Shown here piece after piece: positions 54,310 through 64,000 of a DNA stretch of 64,000 bases. Below the pieces are notes generated by a model. It made no database searches and was not told where the DNA came from. It was given only the letters and a program-made list of their open reading frames with translations. Made by a program: the position numbers and the translations under genes. The stretch is taken from the NCBI GenBank assembly GCA_014155875.1, contig JACEFZ010028312.1, positions 222,501 to 286,500 of the forward strand, read 5' to 3'. This stretch comes from Cepaea nemoralis (Eukaryota; Mollusca; Gastropoda; Stylommatophora; Helicidae). How positions within the stretch are numbered: the stretch's first letter is position 1; the number at the start of each line of letters is the position of its first letter.

Positions 54310-54880
54310 AAAGGCATGTGAAGGACATGTAGCTTTTTAAGAAATCTTCAACAATGAGGGATGTTGAAGATCAATATGTGTGGAGTTCTGTTTCAAATTA
54401 GGTAAAACCTTTAATGAAACTATTCAAAAGCTGCAATAGACCTATGAAAACAACTGTTGCAATGTCACAAGTGGTGTCAATGCTTCAAGTGGAGAATTCT
54501 TCAAACATCAGACCATCACAAATCTGGAAGACCTACCACATCCATGGACGTTGATCACACTGGATAAGTGAGTTCTGAGACTTGTACAAATAAGCATCTG
54601 ATGACATTCAAGTAGAACTCATGATAATTTATGCCTTTCTGAGATCAATGAAGCCTTCAGAATTTGCTTTTTTTTTGTCATGATGTTCCCACCCACTGTG
54701 ATGTTTGCCTTTTTTGTTTTTACATCAAAGTAAAATACCAAGGATTCATCAGCTGTTATAACATTTTTTTAAAAGCAAATTTCAGTAAAAGCTTTACTGA
54801 ATTTGAGACGGAACTTTACACAAACCATTTTTTTAAATATCTTTCATTGCTGAATGCTTCCAAAAGCGCAATCTAACTAC
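54310..54880 (+). mobile_element. Mariner transposase remnant
   Basis: In shifting frames: IKFCFKLGKTFTETIQKLQQ then TYENNC and TNLEDLPHPWT, the N-terminal helix-turn-helix region of an irritans-type mariner. Past 54600 the match fades. Confidence 0.65.
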
Positions 54881-54889
54881 ACCTGCCTT

Positions 54890-55249
54890 CACTTTACCAG
54901 AAGTGCAGGAGTGACTAAGCATTGGGTCATGACCCTGCTATTATTAGACTAAAGGTATATATCACTGGTACACATATGTGTAATATATCTAGCTCTATGA
55001 CCAACTTACTTGCAACACTATTTTAAAAGTCTCTTTTCTTTTTGGGCAGTTTCACATCTCATAACTCTGTGAACCTCACTACACCTGCACCCCTAACTAA
55101 TTGAAAGGGACACATCCAAGCCAACAGCCCTGCTATTATAGAAAAAAAAAACATCCCATCATTCCTTTTGGGGTGAAAATGCCTAAACCACCAGCCAAAT
55201 ACTTTCAGTGCCATTCAACAACAATACAAACGGCACCCTTACTCTTATT
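54890..55249. other. No recognisable feature (intron)
   Basis: No motif. Confidence 0.4.
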
Positions 55250-55375
55250 CGTCTAATCTCATCATGTTCCTCTTGTACCTTGCGGTGTCGAGGTGAAGCA
55301 TAAACAGCAGGAGAGTGCCTGCATCAAGTTTCCCATGGGTTCTGTAATTCCCTCTGTCCTCTTATTACTTCTACC
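55250..55375 (-). mobile_element. LINE 3' fragment (family of 50060-50335)
   Basis: CATGTTCCTCTTGTACCTTG and GGTGAAGCATAAAC match 50090-50125. Confidence 0.7.
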
Positions 55376-55573
55376 TAATATCTACTTCTATTTAACACAT
55401 CGTAATATATGGGAAGTTTCACATCACACTCTTATGCCAGTTTCTGACACAGGATGTTTAATTAGTAAATAAAAACAATCAAAATCAAAACCCACTAAAA
55501 TTACACCCAGAGAAAACTCTGGAGATCAATCAATCAATCATGTGCCATGCCGGAAAGCGTGGGCAGTCATGAC

Positions 55574-55786
55574 TCACCATTTCACTCGATCACCAGAGTC
55601 GTGGATCAGCTCAGTGTTCCTGTCTCGATCCATGCCATGTGGCCAAGCCATCCAGGTATTTACTTCTCGGTCTTCCCTTTGGTCTGTTCCTTCGATCTTG
55701 CCAGTTGTCACTAAGTTCTCCAATCCATTTCTTCGCATAACATGTCCAAAAAATGTTGACTGTCTACGTCTAATTTCTCTAATCAA
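55574..55786 (-). pseudogene. RTE LINE ORF2 C-terminal segment
   Basis: RRRQSTFFGHVMRRNGLENL and [18 protein letters not shown], then HDSGDRVKW. A frameshift relative to the upstream RT frame lies near 55790, and a loss in the [10 protein letters not shown] block is visible against 32780-32830. Confidence 0.85.
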
Positions 55787-55796
55787 TTTACAATTT

Positions 55797-56730
55797 TCAT
55801 TTGTCTCCTGTAGTACTTGGACATTGGTTTTTCTGTCTGTCCATGGTACTTCTTTGCATGTTCCTCAGAAACCACATTTCTGCAGCCATCAGATGTTTTT
55901 TAGCTTGACTGCTCATTGTCCAAGTTTCACATCCATACAAAAGTACAGGCTTTATGTAGCACCTCAACACTCTTTTTCTCGTTTCAATTGACATCTTTTT
56001 ATTGGTCAGTATGTTTTTCATCTTGCTAAAGGCTACTTTCGCCATGGCGATTCTTGTTCTAATCTCTACAAGGCATCTCCCATCAGATGTTATGACTGTT
56101 CCGAGATAATTGTACCGATTCACTTGTTGAAGAATATTCCCATTTACTTGTATATTACATTGTGGTATTTCGTTCTTCCTAGTGACGATCATAATCTGTG
56201 TCTTTTTACAATTTAATTCTAATCCCTGTTGTTCATCTACTAATTGTTGCAGATCCTGCTCATTGTCTGCAATCAATACTGTATCATCTGCATATCTAAT
56301 GTTATTGATGTTTCGTCCTCCAATGCTGATTCCATTTATATCTTCTACATTTCTGAAAATATTTTCACTGTATAGGGAAAAAAGATCTGGAGACATTACA
56401 CATCCCTGCCTAACACCTCTCTTAATAGGCTGATATTGTCCCACTTCATTATCAATCCTTATGGCAGCTTGTTGTTTCCAATATATGTTTTTTATAAGTC
56501 TAATGTCTTTCCCATCAATTTGTAGATCTGCAAGCATATCTACCATGTCTTACTCTATCGAAAGCCTTTGTGTAGTCAATAAAGCAAAGATGTATATCTT
56601 TGTTTACTTCTATAGAACGTTCAATAACTGAAAGCAGCATATACACAGCATTTACTGTACCCTTTCCTTCTACAAACCCACATTGTTCTTCCCCTATTTC
56701 AGGTTGTATTTTCTTCCTCACTCTTTGCAT
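55797..56730 (-). pseudogene. RTE LINE reverse transcriptase segment
   Basis: Two overlapping frames: 56730-56515 (EEQCGFVEGKGTVNAVYMLL, then CFIDYTKAFDRVRHG) and 56546-55797 (RGVRQGCVMSPDLFSLYSEN, NNIRYADDTVLIADNEQDLQ, NRYNYLGTVITSDGRC, LLYGCETWTMSSQAKKHLMA). The catalytic aspartates (FIDYTKAFD and YADD) are intact. One frameshift near 56530 separates fingers from palm. Confidence 0.9.
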
Positions 56731-56981
56731 GATAATTCAGTAGCAAAATCTTTGTGATGTGACTCATTATACTAATTGTTCTATGTTGATCACATTCCAA
56801 GGCTCATGATTTCTTTGGGATTGCAATAAATTCAGAATTACATAATTCAGAAGGTATATGTCCGGTATCATATAATGAGTTCAGCAGTCTGGTGACTTGA
56901 TCTATTCCATATTCTTCTAAAGCTTTAATCATTTCTGTTGTGATGTTATCTGAACCGGGGGCCTTGCCAGCTTTCATATGT

Positions 56982-58397
56982 TTAAGAACATTTCGAACCT
57001 TCCATCTTCAAAATTGGCGGTCCTTCATTATTAAATCGAATATCATACTGTTCATCTCTGTTATCATCATAAAGGTTTTTCACATAGTCTGACCATACAT
57101 GTAGAATCTGATCTTTTTCTATTATGATTTTGCCATCTTTAGTTTTTAGACAGCCTGCTGATGTACTTGTTCTTTTATTAGTAAGTTCCTGAATTCTTTT
57201 GTGCACTAATTTGGTATTTTGACTGTTGTGTTGTTTTTCAATTTCTAAGCAATTTTTCTCAAGCCATGCTTCTTTTGCCTCCTTACATAATATTCTGACT
57301 TGTCTGTGAATTTCTTCATATTTGGCAGAATTATTTTTGTTGAGTCTTCTTGTTTCCATTAGTTGTAAAATTTCTTCAGTCATCCATTTCTTACGACCCA
57401 CCTTCTTTAATTTTGGAATAGTTGTTTCTGCAGCCAAACTGATTGAATTCTTCAACATTTCCCATTGATCATCCACATCCTGGAATAGGATCTCTAGATC
57501 AGACAATATATCAAATCTGTTCTGTACTTCTATGTTGAATTTGTTTTGTATTTCCTTGTCGTTACTCAATGTACACAAATCATATTTAGTGTTTCCTGTT
57601 TTATACTTGACTTTCTTTAACTTTATCCTCAATGTTCCTGTAAGTAATCTGTGGTCACTATAACAATCAGCACTGGGAACTGTTTTTGCTATTGTTAGCG
57701 CATTTCTAAATCTTCTGCTAATCAAAATGTAATCAATCTGGTTTCTAAACCTGCTATCAGGACTCCTCCATGTCCATAATCTTCTTGGGTGTTGCTTAAA
57801 CCAGGTGTTTCCTACAATCATTTCCTGCTCTTTTGCCCACTCTACAAGTCTGTATCCTCTTTCATTTCTCTCTCCTAAACCATAGTTTCCTACTGTGTAT
57901 CTATCACCTTGATTTCCTACTTTTGCATTGAAGTCCCCTATTATGATGTTTATTTCTGAATTTTTACATTTCTTTAAAGCAGACTCTATGTCATTGTAAA
58001 ATTCTTCTACACTATCTTCACTGGATTCTCCTGTTGGGGCATATACTTGAATAACATTTATGCCAAAAGGTCTGCTGCTTAATTTAACTAGTAATACTTT
58101 GTCTGACACGGCCCAATATCCTTGAACAGATTTTGATGTTTGCCGGTCCAAAATAATTGCTACCCCCCTTTGTCGATTTTCTCCTCCAGAATAAATAATC
58201 TTAAAATCTTCATCTATCTTGATGCCTGCTCCTGTCCATCTCATTTCGCACATCCCTAATGTATTAATTTTCTCTCTTTCCATTTCTTGTTTGATGTTAT
58301 CAAATTTTTCGTCGTCGTTTAACATCCTAACATTCCATGTTGCTAATTTTAATGTCTCTGTCCTTGTCTTGCGATGATCTGTCTTTAAGCGAATCAT
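56982..58397 (-). CDS. RTE LINE APE-type endonuclease ORF
   Basis: A 471-aa open frame from ATG 58397. The exonuclease-endonuclease-phosphatase fold is complete by motif: LKLATWNVRMLNDDEKFDNI, EMRWTGAGIKID, IQVYAPTGE, IIIGDFNAKVGNQGDRY, HPRRLWTWRSPDSRFRNQID and the catalytic SDHRLL. It nicks target DNA to prime reverse transcription in this group. The ORF should run on into RT, but a stop occurs just before HMKAGKAPGSDNITTEMIK. Known vertebrate relatives are annotated as craniofacial development protein 2. The frame is intact but the element as a whole is broken. Confidence 0.88.
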   Translation of the reverse strand: MIRLKTDHRKTRTETLKLATWNVRMLNDDEKFDNIKQEMEREKINTLGMCEMRWTGAGIKIDEDFKIIYSGGENRQRGVAIILDRQTSKSVQGYWAVSDKVLLVKLSSRPFGINVIQVYAPTGESSEDSVEEFYNDIESALKKCKNSEINIIIGDFNAKVGNQGDRYTVGNYGLGERNERGYRLVEWAKEQEMIVGNTWFKQHPRRLWTWRSPDSRFRNQIDYILISRRFRNALTIAKTVPSADCYSDHRLLTGTLRIKLKKVKYKTGNTKYDLCTLSNDKEIQNKFNIEVQNRFDILSDLEILFQDVDDQWEMLKNSISLAAETTIPKLKKVGRKKWMTEEILQLMETRRLNKNNSAKYEEIHRQVRILCKEAKEAWLEKNCLEIEKQHNSQNTKLVHKRIQELTNKRTSTSAGCLKTKDGKIIIEKDQILHVWSDYVKNLYDDNRDEQYDIRFNNEGPPILKMEGSKCS

Positions 58398-58553
58398 AAT
58401 GAACTAGGCACTTTTAAAGAAGGTAGTTTGCCATTGCTTTCCTTCCTGGCAGTGACCATACTGGCAGGGTGACCGAAGCCATTGTCTAGTGAAAGAGATC
58501 TACCGTCACGAAATTTGAGACTGGAAATGCTAGTCTAAATTTGGCAGTCTTAC

Positions 58554-58806
58554 CTGGGGTTATGAGTAGTAGCACTTTTAAAGCAACATATTCAAATTGG
58601 TCCATGTACAGTTTGCGGAACTTCTCTGCTATGCTGAGCAACCGGACCACCACATCTTCAAAGCCCAGATGTTGTGCCCATTCCGCTGTGATGTGGTGAG
58701 TTGAGGAGATGCTGATCTGATTCGGGGTGTCCACAGATCTCCAGCACAGACTTAAGGCTATCAGCTCAGACCAGCAATTTTGCAAAAGTAATATCTGGTC
58801 ATCTGT
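58554..58806 (-). CDS. NR6A1: NR6A/HR4-like nuclear receptor, middle LBD exon
   Basis: Acceptor TTCCATTGCATCAG (ending 58807) and donor CCCCAG|GTAAGA (58553-58552) bound 253 nt. It encodes 84 residues plus one base: TDDQILLLQNCWSELIALSL, CWRSVDTPNQ, LGFEDVVVRLLSIAEKFRKL and MDQFEYVALKVLLLITP. This is the nuclear-receptor signature (helices 4-5 with DQ-LLL-N-W-E, then helices 7-8). CWRSVDTP and DQFEYVA-KV are as expected for HR4/GCNF proteins. It joins the upstream exon in phase 0 (..PQFGAIS | TDDQ..) and the downstream one in phase 1. The open frame extends beyond the exon on both sides, so an ORF caller would overextend it. Confidence 0.9.
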
Positions 58807-59019
58807 CTGATGCAATGGAATACAAGAGAGATTTTTAAAAACTATGACTGGAAATATACTGGCAAGAGAAGGTCCACCAGAGAGACGAATGGAGACAGAT
58901 TGTATTTGCAGCAAAGAACCTCAATGGCTCGGAATGCTGAAGAAGAAGAAGATGACTGGAAATATAGAGTAAAATAGGAAATGTCACATAGATATCAGTC
59001 AGTCGAGAGAAGGCGATTT

Positions 59020-59935
59020 GGGACATAGATATCAGAAGAACATACAAGACAACAAACAGAAGACTTGGGACATAGATATAGAAGAACATACAAGACAGCA
59101 AACAGAAGACTTCGGACATAGATATAGAAGAACATAAAAGACAACAAACAGAAGACTTGGGACATAGATATAGAAGAACATACAAGACAACAAACAGAAG
59201 ACTTGGGACATAGATATGGAAGAACATACAAGACAACAAACAGAAGACTTGGGACATAGATATCAGAAGAACATACAAGACAACAAACAGAAGACTTGGG
59301 GCATAGATATGGAAGAACATACAAGACAAGAAACAGAAGACTTGGGACATAGATATCAGAAGAACATACAAGACAACAAACAGAAGACTTGGGGCATAGA
59401 TATGGAAGAACATACAAGACAACAAACAGAAGACTTGGGACATAGATATCAGAAGAACATACAAGACAACAAACAGAAGACTTGGGGCATAGATATGGAA
59501 GAACATACAAGACAACAAACAGAAGACTTGGGACATAGATATCAGAATAACATACAAGACAACAAACAGAAGACTTGGGACATAGATATCAGAAGAACAT
59601 ACAAGACAACAAACAGAAGACTTGGGACATAGATATGGAAGAACATACAAGACAACAAAGAGAAAACTTGGGGTATATATAAGAACATACAAGACAACAA
59701 AGAGAAAACTTGGGACATAGATATGGAAGAACATACAAGACAACAAACAGAAGTCTTGGGACATATATGGAAGAACATACAAGACAACAAACAGAAGACT
59801 TGGGACATAGATATGGAAGAACATACAAGACAACAAACAGAAGACTTGGGGTATAGATATGGAAGAACATACAAGACAACAAAGAGAAAACTTGGGGGTA
59901 TATATAAGAACAACACACTAGACAACAGACAGAAG
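59020..59935. repeat. 46-48 bp minisatellite in receptor intron
   Basis: About 19 units of AGAACATACAAGACAACAAA plus CAGAAGACTTGGGACATAGA and a TATC/TATGGA end. Variation between 46 and 48 bp leaves long repetitive frames on both strands (LSCMFFHIYVPSLLFVV-type on minus), which are artefacts. Confidence 0.95.
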
Positions 59936-59944
59936 ACTTGACAT

Positions 59945-60440
59945 ATCGAGCTTAGAAGAACACAAAACAGTCAGAGACTTAAGACATTGATATAAGAACA
60001 CAAGACAACAGACAGAAGACTTAATACATTGATATAAGAACACAAGACAACAGACAGAAGACTTAAGACATTGATATAAGAACACAAGACAACAGACAGA
60101 AGACTTAAGACATTGATATAAGAACACAAGACAACCGACAAAAGACTCGGGACATTGATATAAGAACACAAGACAACAGACAGAAGACTTAAGACATTGA
60201 TATAAGAACACAAGACAACAGACAGAACGACTTGGGACATTGATATAAGAACACAAGACAACAGACAGAAGACTTGGAACATTGATATAAGAACACAAGA
60301 CAACAGACAGAAGACTTAAGACATTGATATAAGAACACAAGACAACAGACAGAAGACTTGAAGACATGATATAAGAACACAAGACAACAGACAGAAGACT
60401 TGAGACACTGATATAAGAACACAAGACAACAGAAGAAGAT
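59945..60440. repeat. 42-bp minisatellite related to its neighbour
   Basis: About 11 units of AGAACACAAGACAACAGACA plus GAAGACTTAAGACATTGATA and TA. It is a shortened relative of the 46-48 bp unit. Confidence 0.95.
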
Positions 60441-60469
60441 TTGGAAAATAGATGTAATGTAGGGGAAAA

Positions 60470-60870
60470 CAGCATTAGTGTACTATATGGACTAATTAGC
60501 ATATGTGTGCTATATGGACAATTACCACCTTGTGTCTTGTACAGGAAATTACCATATATGTGATATATGGGCAATTACTATCTGTGCACTATATGAACAA
60601 TTACCATATGTGTGCTATACGGAACAATCACTGTATGTGTGCTATATAAGACAATTACCACCTGTGTGCTATATGGATGAATACTATCTTGTATGCTATA
60701 TGGATAATTATTATCTGTGTGCTATATGGACAATTAACATGCATGTGCTATTTGGACAATTAGCATCCTTGTACTATTTGGACAATTAGCATCTATGTAC
60801 TATATGGACAATTAGCAGCTGTGTGCTGTATGGACAATTAACATGTGTGTGCTATTTGGACAATTACCAT
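60470..60870. repeat. 26-27 bp minisatellite (TGTGCTATATGGACAATTA)
   Basis: Around 14 degenerate units, unrelated to the two arrays beside it. Confidence 0.93.
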
Positions 60871-61849
60871 GCAGACTCCTTGATATTTGCTGGTACAGTA
60901 TGGGATCTTCTTCACGCAGGTTGTGACATGAATATTTAATTAAGCATCAAGGGGACATAAAGTGTTTTTGTTTTAAACTTCCAATACTATATATGTTTAT
61001 GAATATTTTAATAATTTATATTTCAGTTTTAACTGATTCAGTGCCAAAGGATAATATATTGCAAAATGTGACCTCCTATTTAGACAGAAGGATGATATAC
61101 TGCCATAATAGTGTCATCGTGTTATTTGCTTTGTTTTGTTGTATCCTCCTTTAAAGCTCAATAAATGAAAATTTACATGATAATACATGTTCATTTGATT
61201 TTGTACCATGTTTGGTCCAAACTTACTGTTTGATTGGCACTGAATCAGTTGATAGCAACTGTTCCTGCTACTACATCCTTGCATCTCAAGGTGTATGACT
61301 GGAAATGTAAGTTTACATGAAGTCATCTGCAAAATCTATGTCTCTATGAAATACAATTTCCCCCCTCCCCCTCCTCCCAACCTTGTCTCAGAACATCCAC
61401 TTCAAATACCTGTACACAATTAAATGAGATGAAGTCCTATGAACCAGTTTTATCCTTAAGCATGTGGTTTATGTAAGGCCTATTCAGAGCAGCCTCATGC
61501 ATGCTGTCTGACCCTCAAGGCAAGGGTTGTGCTGTGTAGCACATAGGCATTCCTTGCCATCCATAGAGGCATCCAGCTACACAAAATTTATGAAAATATA
61601 CCCTTAAAAGAGAAAGCATTAGGCCAAAGGAGACTGGTTGAAGCCTTGTGCTCTTTTAAAGTCACTGACATCTTGCTAACCAATGTAGTAAACTGAGTAA
61701 TTTCCTTGAAAACAACAGATTAAGATGTGCCGTGATGTTGATCCATCAACTAAACTAAACAGATTAAGAATACTGTGAATTCTGTTACAGTCCACAAAAC
61801 TACCCTTTGTGCTAATTCAATAAATAACACTATTCTAGCATGTGTCTAC
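60871..61849. other. Intron sequence, one SINE-tail relic
   Basis: Mostly no feature. 61726-61762 (GCCGTGATGTTGATCCATCA then ACTAAACTAAAC) is the tail of the SINE at 24550-24975. Confidence 0.6.
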
Positions 61850-62420
61850 AAGTTGAGTTGAGACATTCCCAAACATGCTCTGTCCCCTCGTTCAACAGCC
61901 AGCAAAGAGTCATACTACTAATCGTTCCTACCGCTATCTGATTTAAAGTTCTCCTGGTCTTCCCTCTCAGTTTTGAGATTCTTCCAGAACCCCTGCCAAT
62001 CTCATTCCTTCCACATACGGGTTCCCAATCTGTTCCCCCGCCTTCTCCACCTGATCCCACAAGTGCACAACCACCTCCCTTTTGTCCATAGGCAATCTAC
62101 CACCAAAAGGTGCATTCCCTGCCAGCCTATCAACCTGTTCATTCCCCCAAACCCCCACATGGCTAGGGCAAAATATCCATACAATTCTCATAATCTGTGA
62201 CCCCTGAAGCGACGATAGCCATTCCACACGAAACATTCCTTTCTCTACCTTACTAAGCAAACGCTTTGAATCCATAATGAATACGTGTATTGCAGTAGTC
62301 TCCTCTAACCAATGGAATGCCGCTGTTACTGCTTCCATCTCCATTCTCATGCTGAAGGTCGTAGTCTCATATGCCAGGTTCTCCTTTGTCTGCAAATCAA
62401 GGCCAAACTTCTTTCTCTTC
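61850..62420 (-). mobile_element. LINE RNase H fragment with nested SINE upstream
   Basis: The minus frame reads AYETTTFSMRMEMEAVTAAF, IHVFIMDSKRLLSKVEKGMF, IVWIFCPSHVGVWGNEQVDR and LAGN, the RNase H domain of the 18-1182 family. TDS has become MDS and other positions have drifted. The sequence continues beyond the SINE at 62679. The tail is (GAGTT)-like at 61850. Confidence 0.85.
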
Positions 62421-62430
62421 AGCTCATAGT

Positions 62431-62668
62431 TAGTTGCATATCCTTTACAGAACGTTACAGTCAACACCAGCATTTTCTGTGGCTGTTTGTGATTTCTCGG
62501 TAGTTTACGTTAAGTAGTTAGCCACTGCATTCTGAACGACCGGCACTCATACCATTGCATGAAAACCAGCACAAGACGGTCTGCTTCCAAATTGCCCGCA
62601 GCTGTGTTTCAAAAGCAGTATGTGGGATCACAAATTACATTTGTAAGCCCTTCGCAACAGCACCAGCC
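62431..62668 (-). mobile_element. SINE, main family head type A, nested in LINE
   Basis: 238 bp between perfect 10-bp copies of AGCTCATAGT (62421-62430, 62669-62678). Box B (GTGTTTCAAAAGCAG) is slightly eroded. The tail GTAAAGGATATGCAACTAAC is complete. Confidence 0.92.
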
Positions 62669-62770
62669 AGCTCATAGTAACATTTTGAAAATACTTGCAA
62701 CTAATTTCTTTTGACAAGAAAATACAAACTACACAAACATGTGATCTTGATCAAGACAGTGTAAACTTAC

Positions 62771-62990
62771 AGATATTGCCCCAAACTGTGGAAGATTTCT
62801 TGCCCATCGTACTAGTTTATACAGCCTCAACTCTGCCAGTTGCATCATGTATGAGTATAGCGCCTGCTCATGAAAGGGAGCCTCCATCAGTGACTCAGCC
62901 GGCAGGTCATCATCACTTAACAAGGGTTCCAGGTTCATAATATCTCTCAGAAGTTCTGGGATTTGTGGAGTTCCAGAATTTGGAGTGGTC
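62771..62990 (-). CDS. NR6A1: NR6A/HR4-like nuclear receptor, LBD exon (helices 1-3) with frameshift
   Basis: Probable acceptor TTTTCCCAAAG (ending 62991) and clear donor ATATCT|GTAAGT (62771|62770). From the acceptor, phase 0 reads TPQIPELLRDI. One extra T at 62939-62941 then shifts to the frame MNLEPLLSDDDLPAESLMEA, PFHEQALYSYMMQLAEL and RLYKLVRWARNLPQFGAIS. IPELLRDI plus NLEPL is what HR4-type LBDs show, so the shift looks like a one-base insertion. An alternative acceptor near 62945 would avoid it but lacks a pyrimidine tract. LYKLVRWARNLPQF is the helix 3 signature. The upstream DNA-binding exons must lie beyond the window. Confidence 0.82.
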
Positions 62991-63515
62991 TTTGGGAAAA
63001 GGCAATCACAAAATGAACATAAAACAAATCAGTATTCTCAATTTTACTTTTGAACAATACTTGAAACCTAGATATTGTTCACATCAGCGGCTGACTGGTC
63101 TATGAATATATGTGGCTAACTAGTTGTGGATAAAAGGGTACCTTTTACTGATTTCAGACCTAGGCCAGTAATTATTCCTTATTGTATCGCATCCTCTAAA
63201 AGGCTGAAAGTGTAATATTACAAGCATTTGAGAACCATATTTCAGTTGTTTATTTACTTGAGAACTTCATTGAGTGACAAGAAATGCACAAGTGCTGACT
63301 ATGTCTCCACTTACTGACAAGACTTCATATGTGAAGCTGCTCTTATAGGAGAGATCAGAAAAGAAATAAACCTGAAAATTGAAATGATATGACTTCATCT
63401 TGTCGATTGCAAGCTGACTGTTTTCTGTGCCATCTTGCCATCCTGTTCATAATTTGCTTCCTCTGTCACCCTGTCTCTATTATGTCCATTCTTCCCTGTC
63501 CAGATTATATCTTCT
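62991..63515. other. Upstream intron sequence, no feature
   Basis: No exon-like frame with splice sites was found here. Confidence 0.45.
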
Positions 63516-63521
63516 CATAAT

Positions 63522-63742
63522 GTAGCCAACAAAGGGGTTATGACGCAATTCGCAACACATCCGAAACACAGCTGTGGGTGATTTGGAAGCAGACCACCTT
63601 GGCTGGTTTTCATTCAATGGTATGAGTGCCGGTCGTTCAGAAAGCAATGGCAAACTACTGAACGTAAAACATGCCCAGGAATCACAAACATAAAAATGAT
63701 GCTGGAGTTTTCTGCAATGTCCTATAAAGATAAGCAACTAAC
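63522..63742 (+). mobile_element. SINE, main family, head type A (worn head)
   Basis: CAACAAAGGGGTTATGACGC head, GATTTGGAAGCAGACCACCT, AGAAAGCAATGGCAAACTAC body, TATAAAGATAAGCAACTAAC tail. Confidence 0.85.
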
Positions 63743-63799
63743 TAATGCACCCAAAGAATGAAAACTATTTGTACTGATGTGGATAATATGTCTTTGTGA

Positions 63800-63910
63800 A
63801 TTTGCCTTCTCTAGTACTTGGATATTGGTCTTCTCAACCATGAGATTCTGAGCATTCTATGAAACAGCCACATCTCCATGGCCTCTTAATTTCTTTCTAA
63901 TCCAGGAATT
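63800..63910 (-). mobile_element. RTE LINE scrap
   Basis: CTAGTACTTGGATATTGGTC and GAAACAGCCACATCTCCATG are collinear with 55810-55890. Confidence 0.6.
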
Positions 63911-64000
63911 TAGGATTCTTCATTTACAGCAAGCAATATAGTGGATAGGTAGTATAAGCAAAATTAAGGACGCCTTTCCACACCATGAGGGCATATGGTA

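Larger units (their letters stand above)
55535..58440 (-). mobile_element. Near full-length RTE/BovB-like LINE in a receptor intron
   Basis: From the 5' end: endonuclease ORF (58397-56982), RT blocks (56980-55797) and C-terminus (55786-55574), ending HAYRHGT-type sequence and a (TGAT)n tail at 55528-55541. The parts are collinear with one ORF2 broken by a stop near 56984, a stop after IAIPKKS near 56810, and frameshifts at about 56550 and 55790. It is in the same orientation as the receptor gene. It is the best reference in the window for the many RTE fragments. Confidence 0.92.

Noticed and set aside
58835..59925. 333-aa hydrophobic-looking minus-strand frame, which could pass for a multi-pass membrane protein
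   Set aside because: It is the translation of the 46-48 bp minisatellite, and the same unit is open in other frames and on the other strand.
59918..60574. 218-aa Cys/Leu-rich minus-strand frame
   Set aside because: Translation of the 42-bp minisatellite.

Overview
The window is repeat-rich nuclear DNA of a metazoan. It carries many non-LTR retrotransposons (RTE/BovB-like and RNase H-bearing lineages), tRNA-headed SINEs, hAT and mariner derivatives, many minisatellites, TTAGGG-type repeats and split exons with GT-AG introns. The SINE and RTE load, the Polinton-type element and an HR4-type nuclear receptor fit an invertebrate, perhaps a mollusc or other lophotrochozoan. That placement is inference only.

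The only host gene I recognise lies on the minus strand. It is the last three ligand-binding-domain exons of an NR6A/HR4 (GCNF-type) nuclear receptor, at 62771-62990, 58554-58806 and 50961-51232. The splice phases fit each other (0/0, then 1/1). Its two introns (about 4.0 and 7.3 kb) hold minisatellites, LINEs, SINEs and mariner debris, including a nearly full-length RTE LINE at 55535-58440. Exon 62771-62990 has an apparent one-base insertion that breaks the frame.

The most unusual object is a 14.2 kb near-perfect palindrome (9310-23505). It starts AGTAGT, ends ACTACT and is flanked by the 6-bp duplication TACCAG, which is the end structure expected of Maverick/Polinton elements. It sits inside the reverse-transcriptase frame of an older LINE. 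Each roughly 7 kb arm carries a two-finger C2H2 protein gene and an unrecognised 137-163 aa gene. Each also has an AT-rich satellite of about 80-bp units, tRNA-like box-B motifs, a captured RTE scrap and telomere-like repeats beside a 95-bp centre. No polymerase, integrase, ATPase, protease or capsid gene is visible. The arms differ by SNPs, microsatellite length and a 280-bp tandem duplication, so a simple hairpin assembly artefact is unlikely.

Layout: 0-9 kb, LINE and SINE remnants and minisatellites. 9.3-23.5 kb, the palindrome. 23.5-36 kb, nested LINE/SINE debris. 36-39 kb, hAT elements in and next to a 34-bp satellite. 39-50 kb, decayed LINEs, a 60-bp satellite and a mariner deletion derivative. 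50-63 kb, nuclear receptor exons and repeat-filled introns. 63-64 kb, SINE and LINE debris.
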